Source of the DNA: Flavobacteriales bacterium UBA2040
GTDB taxonomy: Bacteria > Bacteroidota > Bacteroidia > Flavobacteriales_D > Crocinitomicaceae
NCBI GenBank assembly: GCA_002332715.1
Contig: DDBE01000038.1
Span: 476 to 5,703, forward strand
DNA: 5,228 nt
Direction of reading: 5' to 3'
Under the pieces are notes generated by a model, which was not told where the DNA came from, ran no database searches, and saw nothing but the letters and a program-made list of their open reading frames with translations. A program made the translations under genes and the position numbers. Shown piece after piece: positions 1-5,086 of this stretch. The first letter of the stretch is position 1; the number at the start of each line of letters is the position of its first letter.

Positions 1-12
1 CTATTGTCTATT

Positions 13-75
13 GACGTTGACTGGTGACCTTTTTAAATTCGCATCTGTCAATGTTAAAGGTCAAAAGTCAAAGTC
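13..75. repeat. Imperfect inverted repeat with heptad-like arms, 3' of dtd
   Basis: Arms 13-32 and 56-75 pair at 17 of 20 positions, with G-A mismatches at 16/72, 23/65 and 24/64 and a loop of about 23 bases. GAC occurs at 13, 19 and 26 in the left arm, and GTC at 60, 67 and 73 in the right arm, so the spacing is 6-7 bases and mirrored. The repeat begins 5 bases beyond the dtd stop codon and could end the rsgA-dtd transcript, but no clear U-run follows it on the minus strand. Its architecture resembles the repeats at 1509-1577 and 2560-2640, although the core word differs. Confidence 0.6.
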
Positions 76-80
76 TATTA

Positions 81-533
81 TTATTCTTTATTTTTCGAAT
101 CTAATGTTATTGTCACCGGTCCATCATTTATCAATCGAACTTTCATATCTGCTCCAAAGATCCCACTGTGTACTTTTCTTGGAATCTGAAGTTCCGCCTT
201 CTTCAGAAAATCTTCGTACAAGGGAATAGCAATTTCTGGTCGAGCTGCTTTGATGAAACTCGGTCGTTTACCTTTTTTGGTTGAGGCGTGCAAAGTAAAT
301 TGACTGATCACCAAAAATTCTCCATTTTGATCCAACAAACTTTCGTTCATTTTTCCATCTGCATCAGAGAAAATTCGCATCTGCAATATCTTTGAAAGCA
401 TCCAATCGATGTCATCCCCATTATCCTCCGTTTCAATTCCAAGTAAAATTAATAGACCCGAATTTATTTTACCATTTATTTTTCCGCTTATTTCAACAGA
501 AGCTTCCGAAACTCTTTGAATTACAGCTCTCAT
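81..533 (-). CDS. dtd: D-aminoacyl-tRNA deacylase (Dtd)
   Basis: Dtd is a cytoplasmic proofreading enzyme that hydrolyses the ester bond of D-aminoacyl-tRNAs (classically D-Tyr-tRNA-Tyr, also Gly-tRNA-Ala), recycling the tRNA and keeping D-residues out of proteins. The 150-residue product has the usual family length. It opens with the family N-terminus MRAVIQRVSEASV, carries the catalytic SQFTLxA motif at residues 77-83 (Thr80), KKGKRPSF at 86-93, FGADMKV at 126-132, and the Gly-cisPro substrate-checking motif in NDGPVT at 136-141. The frame stays open 18 codons upstream, but that part is coding sequence of rsgA in another frame; the family N-terminus and the ATGA overlap with the rsgA stop both fix the start at 533. 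It is the second gene of an rsgA-dtd operon and probably depends on translational coupling. Residues 17-24 contain a small GKINGKIN repeat. Identification is secure. Confidence 0.96.
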   Translation of the reverse strand: MRAVIQRVSEASVEISGKINGKINSGLLILLGIETEDNGDDIDWMLSKILQMRIFSDADGKMNESLLDQNGEFLVISQFTLHASTKKGKRPSFIKAARPEIAIPLYEDFLKKAELQIPRKVHSGIFGADMKVRLINDGPVTITLDSKNKE

Positions 534-1480
534 CCGTAAATGTTCTTTCGGTAATTCTCGCTTGCATCTTCGTGCAACATGGTCCAATAACTTTCATAGC
601 GACTTTCGGCAATTTCGCCATTTTCAACCGCTTCTTTCACTGCGCATTTTGGCTCGTTGATGTGCTGACAATTATTGAACTTGCAATTCTCCATTCGCTC
701 GCGCATTTCTGGAAAATAATGTCCGATGTGTTCTTTTTCTATATCGATAATTCCAAAAGCTCGAATCCCTGGCGTGTCTACTATAAATCCACCTGAAGAT
801 AATGGAAACATTTCGGCAAAAGTCGTTGTGTGTTGACCTTGGGCATGCGCTTTGGATATTTCTCCAATTCGTGCAGAAAGATCCGTGTCGATTGTATTGA
901 TTAATGAACTTTTTCCAACACCAGAGTGTCCACCAATCATTACTTGTTTGCCTTTTATTTCAGCTTTCAGAAAATTGACGGAAGCTTCATCAAACGTCGA
1001 AATTTTGTGACAAGGATATCCAATAGCTTCGAATTTTTCAATGATTTCATCAATTTTAACCAAATCCTTTTCGTTGTACTGATCCATTTTGTTGAACAAT
1101 AAACTACACGGAATTCGAAATGATTCGGCCGAAACTAAAAAACGATCGATGAAGGCTAAGTGTGTGTTTGGCGAGTGAATCGTAACCATCAAATAAGCTC
1201 GATCGACATTCGCCGCCAAAATCTGCATTTGTTTACTCAGGTTTGTCGATTTCCGAACGATGTAATTTCTTCTCGGTTCCACATCTACAATTACACCGCG
1301 ATTTTCATCATCTCGTTCAGGTGAAAGTATCACTTCATCTCCGACTGCCACAGGATTTGTCGTTTTCAAACCAGACATGCGAATCTTACCGCGAAGTCTA
1401 CAAACGATCATTTCTCCGTCCTGCTCAAGCACGTTGTACCATTTTCCGGTCGATTTTAAAACTTTTCCTTTGGTAATCAT
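530..1480 (-). CDS. rsgA: Small ribosomal subunit biogenesis GTPase RsgA (YjeQ)
   Basis: RsgA is a circularly permuted GTPase that binds late 30S precursors near the decoding centre, checks maturation, and has its GTPase activity stimulated by the 30S subunit. The 316-residue product has all expected parts: an N-terminal OB-fold (about 1-68, with STGKWY at 10-15), then G motifs in permuted order: G4 NKMD at 130-133, a G5-like STF at 161-163, the P-loop GGHSGVGKSS at 183-192, GQHTTT at 215-220 with the family histidine, and G3 DTPG at 235-238. A C-terminal zinc site follows (Cys266, Cys271, His273, Cys279; C-x4-C-x-H-x5-C). I chose the ATG at 1480. An in-frame TTG at 1489 lies inside the probable -7 promoter element, and the family normally begins shortly before the K-STG-W-Y motif. 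The stop overlaps the dtd start in ATGA. It is divergent from gldA. Confidence 0.96.
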   Translation of the reverse strand: MITKGKVLKSTGKWYNVLEQDGEMIVCRLRGKIRMSGLKTTNPVAVGDEVILSPERDDENRGVIVDVEPRRNYIVRKSTNLSKQMQILAANVDRAYLMVTIHSPNTHLAFIDRFLVSAESFRIPCSLLFNKMDQYNEKDLVKIDEIIEKFEAIGYPCHKISTFDEASVNFLKAEIKGKQVMIGGHSGVGKSSLINTIDTDLSARIGEISKAHAQGQHTTTFAEMFPLSSGGFIVDTPGIRAFGIIDIEKEHIGHYFPEMRERMENCKFNNCQHINEPKCAVKEAVENGEIAESRYESYWTMLHEDASENYRKNIYG

Positions 1481-1486
1481 TGGCGG

Positions 1487-1494
1487 CAAAGATA
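1487..1494 (-). promoter_or_regulatory. Bacteroidota-type -7 promoter element of rsgA-dtd
   Basis: The minus strand reads TATCTTTG, an exact match to the TAnnTTTG -7 consensus of the Bacteroidota housekeeping sigma factor, followed by six bases (CCGCCA) and the rsgA ATG. A start of transcription about 4-7 bases after the element would leave almost no 5' leader. I do not see a convincing TTTG/TTG -33 element 17-23 bases upstream. That zone is occupied by the end of the inverted repeat. Confidence 0.55.
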
Positions 1495-1508
1495 GTTAAT
1501 TCCACGAA

Positions 1509-1577
1509 GCTGTTGGCTTTTAGCTATTGGCTATTGGCAAAAGAATAGTTAAAAGCCAAAGGCCAATAGCCAACAGC
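1509..1577. repeat. Inverted repeat with exact 7-base periodicity between divergent rsgA and gldA
   Basis: The outer arms 1509-1518 and 1568-1577 pair perfectly (10 of 10). The inner arms 1526-1538 and 1555-1567 pair at 11 of 13 positions, plus one G-U. The loop is 1539-1554. GC dinucleotides fall at 1509, 1516, 1523, 1530 and 1537 on the left and at 1555, 1562, 1569 and 1576 on the right, always 7 bases apart. The left arm therefore has one extra heptad (1519-1525), which would bulge out. The units vary around GGCTATT, AGCTATT and GGCTTTT. It sits upstream of both neighbouring genes, so a simple terminator role is unlikely here. Confidence 0.75.
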
Positions 1578-1645
1578 CAAAGATGAAAGTTTTAGACCTT
1601 ATTCAAAGTGAAATTTCATTATCTTCGCCCTTCAAAACAACCCAA

Positions 1646-2551
1646 ATGTCAATAGAGGTAAAAAACCTGACCAAATACTACGGTGAACAATCTGCTGTAA
1701 ACGAAATAAGTTTCGAAGTGAAAAAAGGAGAAATAGTTGGTTTCTTAGGTCCAAATGGTGCCGGAAAATCAACAACGATGAAAATCATTACGGGTTTCAT
1801 TCCTTCTACTTCTGGTGACGTGAAAGTATGTGGTTTACCAGTAAGTGTTGATTCTTTGGATACTCGAAAATTGATTGGTTATCTCCCAGAAAACAATCCT
1901 TTGTATACGGACATGTATGTGAAGGAATATTTGACTTTTGTCGCGAATATTTACAAAATTAAAAATGTAAAAGAGCGCGTTGCGGAAATGATCAAAGCGG
2001 TTGGGCTGGACATAGAACAAAACAAAAAGATTGGTGCTCTTTCAAAAGGATATCGTCAACGGGTTGGTTTAGCGCAAGCGATTATCCACGATCCCGAAGT
2101 TCTTATTTTAGATGAGCCAACTTCTGGTTTAGATCCCAATCAATTGGTTGAAATACGCGAGTTGATTCGGAAAATTGGTAAAGAAAAAACGGTAATGCTT
2201 TCCACGCATATTATGCAAGAAGTGGAGGCAATTTGTGATCGAGTGGTGATCATTAACCGAGGAGAAATTGTTGCCGATGGTAAACCAAACGAACTTCAAT
2301 TGGAGAAAAATGTAGTAACCGTTTATGCTGAATTTGAAGGTGAAGTACCAAAAAATAAATTGAAAGCCATCAGCCAAGTTCGAAAAGTAGAGAAAGTTGG
2401 AGATGGTTGGTTGTTTGAAGGAACTGCAGATGCCGATTTGAGAAAACGTATCGCGCAATTCGCCCAAGAACAAAAATTACTCGTATTGACACTCCGAGTA
2501 GAAGAAAAACGATTAGAAGAAGTATTTAAAGATTTGACTACGAAGAAGTAG
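1646..2551 (+). CDS. gldA: GldA-like ABC transporter ATP-binding protein
   Basis: This is the nucleotide-binding subunit of an ABC-2 type transporter and best matches GldA, the ATPase that works with permeases GldF and GldG at the inner membrane and is associated with gliding in Bacteroidota; the transported substrate is not known. The 301-residue length and the MSIEVKNLTKYYG opening fit GldA. Visible motifs are Walker A GPNGAGKST at 35-43, LPE at 80-82 (Glu82 at the usual Q-loop position), signature LSKGYRQR at 132-139, Walker B LILDEP at 153-158, D-loop GLD at 161-163 and the H-loop STH at 186-188. A C-terminal regulatory domain runs from about 215 to 301. LPE and LSKGY are common in this subfamily. 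I prefer the ATG at 1646 over the one at 1583, because the first 21 codons do not belong to the fold. A near-consensus TATCTTCG at 1620-1627 could be its -7 element. No permease gene is adjacent. ABC family certain; the exact name GldA rests on recall of the family. Confidence 0.88.
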   Translation: MSIEVKNLTKYYGEQSAVNEISFEVKKGEIVGFLGPNGAGKSTTMKIITGFIPSTSGDVKVCGLPVSVDSLDTRKLIGYLPENNPLYTDMYVKEYLTFVANIYKIKNVKERVAEMIKAVGLDIEQNKKIGALSKGYRQRVGLAQAIIHDPEVLILDEPTSGLDPNQLVEIRELIRKIGKEKTVMLSTHIMQEVEAICDRVVIINRGEIVADGKPNELQLEKNVVTVYAEFEGEVPKNKLKAISQVRKVEKVGDGWLFEGTADADLRKRIAQFAQEQKLLVLTLRVEEKRLEEVFKDLTTKK

Positions 2552-2559
2552 ATATTTAG

Positions 2560-2640
2560 GACCCAAGACGATAGGACTTAGGACGGAAAGACTTTATATA
2601 ATCTCGCGTCAGTCCGGAGTCTTTTCGTCCATCCGTCTTG
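2560..2640. repeat. Inverted repeat with 7-8 base periodicity between gldA and tyrS
   Basis: The outer arms 2564-2570 and 2634-2640 pair at 7 of 7 positions. The inner arms 2581-2593 and 2618-2630 pair at 12 of 13, the exception being a G-U wobble in plus-strand RNA. The loop is 2594-2617. GAC recurs at 2560, 2567, 2575, 2582 and 2590 (steps of 7, 8, 7, 8), and GTC at 2612, 2619, 2627 and 2635 (steps of 7, 8, 8). As at 1509-1577, the left arm carries one more unit than the right. It starts within about 10 bases of the gldA stop and could attenuate or end gldA transcription before tyrS, but no T-run follows directly. Confidence 0.7.
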
Positions 2641-2662
2641 ACTCAAAAATAAAAAATAAAAA
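2641..2662 (+). promoter_or_regulatory. A-rich, Shine-Dalgarno-free leader of tyrS
   Basis: The bases just before the tyrS ATG are almost all A with scattered T, and contain no purine-rich GGAGG-like motif. Unstructured A-rich leaders are typical of translation initiation in Bacteroidota, where Shine-Dalgarno pairing is little used. The leader begins right after the inverted repeat ends. I see no T-box elements here, so tRNA-sensing control of tyrS is not supported. Confidence 0.4.
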
Positions 2663-3943
2663 ATGCCCAAAAATTTTATCGCCGAAATGCAATGGAGAGG
2701 AATGATTCACGATATCATGCCTGGAACGGAAGATGCGCTCAACAAGCAAGTTCGATCTGGTTATATTGGTTTTGATCCAACTGCAGATTCACTTCATGTC
2801 GGGCATCTGGTACAAATTATGACGCTCGTTCATTTTCAAAGAGCAGGTCACAAGCCGTTTGCTTTGGTTGGCGGAGCAACGGGTATGGTGGGTGACCCAT
2901 CTGGGAAATCGGGCGAGAGAAATTTATTGGATGGTGATACTTTGAACCATAATGTGGAATGTGTGAAAGAACAACTTTCTCGTTTTCTTGATTTTAATTC
3001 GAGTGAAACGGGTGCCGAAATGGTGAACAATTATGATTGGTTCAAAGAAATGAACTTCTTGGATTTCATTCGCGACGTTGGAAAACACATCACCGTGAAT
3101 TACATGATGGCGAAAGATTCTGTAAAAAAACGACTAGAAACAGGACTTTCATTTACAGAGTTTTCTTATCAATTGGTCCAAGGTTACGATTTCTACTATT
3201 TGAATAAACACAAAGATTGTATTGTGCAATTAGGAGGTTCTGATCAATGGGGAAATATCGTTACAGGTACAGAATTGATTCGTCGCAAAAGTGGAAATGA
3301 AGCGTATGCTGTGACAACACCTTTGATTAAAAAAGCGGACGGAACAAAATTCGGAAAAACTGCTTCAGGTGCTGTTTGGTTGGATGAAAATAGAACTACT
3401 CCATATGAGTTTTACCAGTTTTGGTTGAATTCTAGCGATGCTGATGCTGAAAACTATATAAAGATTTTCACGCTCTTAGAAAAAGAAGTAATCGATAAAA
3501 TAATTGCAGAACATCAAGCAGAACCGCACTTGCGCAAATTGCAAACTGCCGTCGCTGAAGATATTACGATTCGCGTTCACGGACAAGAAAAACTGGATAC
3601 GGCTATTGCTGCAAGTCAAATCCTATTCGGTAAATCTTCTGCAGACGATTTACGCAAGCTTACTGAAAAAGACTTCTTCGCTATTTTTGATGGAGTGCCA
3701 ACAGCCGAAGTAAGTCGTGCTGATGTGGATGCTGGAATGAACTTGATGGATGCTTTTGTTGGGAAAACAGATTTTTTACCGTCCAACGGAGAGGTAAAAC
3801 GAGGGCTGAAAGAGAATTCCATTTCTGTTAACAAAGAGAAAGTAAACGGAGACTTTTCGATTACGAAAGAAACCTTGATCAACGATAAATATGTTCTTCT
3901 CGGAAAAGGAAAAAAGAACAATTATGTACTAGTTGTGAAATGA
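2663..3943 (+). CDS. tyrS: Tyrosyl-tRNA synthetase
   Basis: TyrRS is a cytoplasmic class I aminoacyl-tRNA synthetase that forms Tyr-AMP and transfers Tyr to tRNA-Tyr, acting as a dimer. The 426-residue length is normal for the bacterial TyrS form. The Rossmann catalytic domain shows GYIGFDPTADSLHVGH at 33-48 with the HIGH-type HVGH at 45-48, the tyrosine-pocket helix YQLVQGYDF at 169-177, GGSDQWGN at 191-198, and the KMSKS-equivalent loop KFGKT at 229-233. The anticodon-binding helical region follows (about 245-350). An S4-type RNA-binding domain occupies roughly 360-426, including GEVKRGLKENSISVN at 376-390. The ATG follows directly on an A-rich leader. The gene is co-directional with gldA after a 111-base gap containing a large inverted repeat, so it may have its own promoter. 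It converges on truA. No motif is missing and there is no sign of a frameshift. Confidence 0.97.
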   Translation: MPKNFIAEMQWRGMIHDIMPGTEDALNKQVRSGYIGFDPTADSLHVGHLVQIMTLVHFQRAGHKPFALVGGATGMVGDPSGKSGERNLLDGDTLNHNVECVKEQLSRFLDFNSSETGAEMVNNYDWFKEMNFLDFIRDVGKHITVNYMMAKDSVKKRLETGLSFTEFSYQLVQGYDFYYLNKHKDCIVQLGGSDQWGNIVTGTELIRRKSGNEAYAVTTPLIKKADGTKFGKTASGAVWLDENRTTPYEFYQFWLNSSDADAENYIKIFTLLEKEVIDKIIAEHQAEPHLRKLQTAVAEDITIRVHGQEKLDTAIAASQILFGKSSADDLRKLTEKDFFAIFDGVPTAEVSRADVDAGMNLMDAFVGKTDFLPSNGEVKRGLKENSISVNKEKVNGDFSITKETLINDKYVLLGKGKKNNYVLVVK

Positions 3944-3953
3944 TTTTTTGTTT

Positions 3954-3968
3954 CCTCCCTTAGGGAGG
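3954..3968. terminator. GC-rich hairpin between convergent tyrS and truA
   Basis: CCTCCC at 3954-3959 pairs perfectly with GGGAGG at 3963-3968 across a 3-base TTA loop. It lies 10 bases after the tyrS stop and about 45 bases beyond the truA stop, so it could serve as a shared two-way terminator. Neither strand has a U-run right after the stem: on the plus strand the T-rich stretch precedes it. Termination is therefore inferred from position and stem strength only. The following GGTGGG word resembles tails of similar hairpins I recall from other Bacteroidota intergenic regions. Confidence 0.45.
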
Positions 3969-4013
3969 GATTAAGGTGGGTGTCGTCGAATAATTATTAT
4001 TCTAACTGAATTC

Positions 4014-4748
4014 CTAATACTCCACCCTAAACAAAAACAACCCTTGTCCAGGTGCCGACATACTAGCCTCCTGTCTGTCCATTTTACTCAGAATAACTTT
4101 CATTTCTGAAGGTTCTTTTTTGCCGTATCCGATTTCCAAAAGCGTTCCGACAGTTGCTCGTACCATATTTCGTAGGAAACGATCGGCCGAAATCTCGAAA
4201 TAGTAATTTGATGCATCAACTTTGACCCATTTGGCAGTTGTAACATCGCAAATATTCGTTTTTACATCTGTATGCAATTTCGAAAGCGAGGTAAAATCTT
4301 GTTTGCCCAAAATATATTGACACGCTTCATTCATTTTATCGATGTCAATTTCAGATCGAATAAAAACACTTCTATCCAGAATAAAGGGGTCTTTCTCCGT
4401 ATGAATGAAATAGCGATACGTGCGTTTTGTTGCGCCGAATCGGGCATGCCAATCTGCAGAAACTTCTTTGATGCCTTGTATAACGATATCGTCTCCAACC
4501 ATGCTGTTGAGCTTGTAATGAAGGATCTTAATATCCGTTTCGTTAGGAACGTCAACATGAAAAAAATACTCGCTAGCGTGAACGCCGGCATCGGTTCTTC
4601 CACATCCGACAATTCCATGTTCTTTTTGGCCCATAAGTCTAAAAAAACATTCTTCAATTGTACTTTGGACAGTCACTCCATTCGGCTGTTTTTGCCAACC
4701 GTGAAAGTTCGTTCCTCGATACGCTATTTTCACTGATAATCGTTTCAC
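4014..4748 (-). CDS. truA: tRNA pseudouridine(38-40) synthase TruA
   Basis: TruA isomerises uridines 38, 39 and 40 in the anticodon arm of many tRNAs to pseudouridine, which supports codon reading and frame maintenance. The 244-residue product matches the family length. Motifs in order are AYRGTNFHGWQ at 9-19, the catalytic loop GCGRTDAGVHA at 48-58 with nucleophile Asp53, HARFGATKRTYRYFI at 101-115, DFTSLSK at 151-157, ADRFLRNMVR at 188-197 and the C-terminal APGQGLF at 232-238. The start is GTG at 4748: a TAG stop lies in frame 12 bases upstream, the codons between are not starts, and the MKR-(I/L)-x-(V/I) opening before AYxGT fits the family. No Shine-Dalgarno sequence is seen, and a -7 promoter match lies just 4 bases before the GTG. 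It converges with tyrS and diverges from the T9SS tail frame. Confidence 0.96.
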   Translation of the reverse strand: MKRLSVKIAYRGTNFHGWQKQPNGVTVQSTIEECFFRLMGQKEHGIVGCGRTDAGVHASEYFFHVDVPNETDIKILHYKLNSMVGDDIVIQGIKEVSADWHARFGATKRTYRYFIHTEKDPFILDRSVFIRSEIDIDKMNEACQYILGKQDFTSLSKLHTDVKTNICDVTTAKWVKVDASNYYFEISADRFLRNMVRATVGTLLEIGYGKKEPSEMKVILSKMDRQEASMSAPGQGLFLFRVEY

Positions 4749-4752
4749 GAAG

Positions 4753-4760
4753 CAAAACTA
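4753..4760 (-). promoter_or_regulatory. Possible -7 promoter element of truA
   Basis: The minus strand reads TAGTTTTG, an exact TAnnTTTG match, ending 4 bases before the truA GTG. If used, transcription would begin at or within a base or two of the start codon, giving an essentially leaderless mRNA. The spacing parallels the rsgA promoter in this window. I see no clear -33 TTG 17-23 bases upstream. An 8-base motif with two free positions can occur by chance in AT-rich DNA, so this stays tentative. Confidence 0.4.
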
Positions 4761-4789
4761 AGGAATAAATCTTATTTTTATTTTTCACA

Positions 4790-5086
4790 TTGAGGAGTCA
4801 ATCAACTACGTTGACATTGTCACCGGATTTCACAGGGCTAAACGAAACGAATAAATTGAATTTTAGCTGGTTTCCGAATCCAACGAGTGATTTTCTAAAT
4901 GTAGAGGTAGATGAGTTGTACTTAGGTGAAACACTTTATTTTTATTCCACTGATGGACGATTGATTAAAACGGTTGTTTTATCGGAAGCTAAATTGTCAA
5001 TTGATGTGAAAGATTTGACCAACGGATCTTACGTTGGTCGTTTGGCAAATGAAACGAACGTTGTCTTTAGATGGATAAAGAACTAA
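4790..5086 (+). CDS. Orphan T9SS type A C-terminal sorting domain (probable gene remnant)
   Basis: The frame encodes about 98 residues, of which roughly 25-98 form a type IX secretion C-terminal sorting domain: FSWFPNPTSDFLNVEV at 25-40 with the hallmark PNP, a beta strand and turn with TDGRLIK at 54-60, then IDVKDLTNGSYVGRL at 71-85 and a closing strand ending in WIKN. In intact proteins this tail follows an N-terminal Sec signal peptide and a cargo domain, is recognised by the outer-membrane T9SS machinery, and is removed or used for anchoring. Here neither signal peptide nor cargo exists. An in-frame TAA at 4766-4768 closes the frame upstream and truA lies only 41 bases away on the other strand. 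The frame contains no ATG; the boundary given uses a TTG at 4790, and another TTG at 4811 follows a GAGGAG by 13 bases. It is most simply the 3' remnant of a deleted secreted-protein gene. Domain call is firm; status as a working gene is doubtful. Confidence 0.7.
   Translation: MRSQSTTLTLSPDFTGLNETNKLNFSWFPNPTSDFLNVEVDELYLGETLYFYSTDGRLIKTVVLSEAKLSIDVKDLTNGSYVGRLANETNVVFRWIKN

Noticed and set aside
534..587. An 18-codon upstream extension of dtd
   Set aside because: It is rsgA coding sequence in another frame, and the family N-terminus begins exactly at the ATG at 533.
392..796. Plus-strand frame of 134 codons across dtd and rsgA
   Set aside because: It is antisense to two confidently identified genes and has no recognisable protein features. 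The other antisense frames opposite rsgA, gldA, tyrS and truA were rejected for the same reason.
1481..1489. TTG at 1489 as the rsgA start
   Set aside because: It lies within the likely -7 promoter element and adds three residues not expected in the family.
1509..1577. A small CRISPR-like array
   Set aside because: Units are 7 bases, degenerate and inverted about a centre, with no spacers and no cas genes.
1583..1645. ATG at 1583 as the gldA start
   Set aside because: The 21 added residues show no domain similarity, start right after the inverted repeat, and precede the standard MSIEV opening; a near-consensus -7 element at 1620-1627 would even place them upstream of the transcript.
2597..2602. 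TATAAT as a -10 box for tyrS
   Set aside because: It lies in the loop of the inverted repeat, and the Bacteroidota primary sigma factor recognises TAnnTTTG rather than TATAAT.
2552..2662. T-box or other riboswitch in front of tyrS
   Set aside because: The gap is only 111 bases, is filled by the periodic inverted repeat, and lacks T-box specifier or antiterminator motifs. T-boxes are also mainly a Firmicutes feature.
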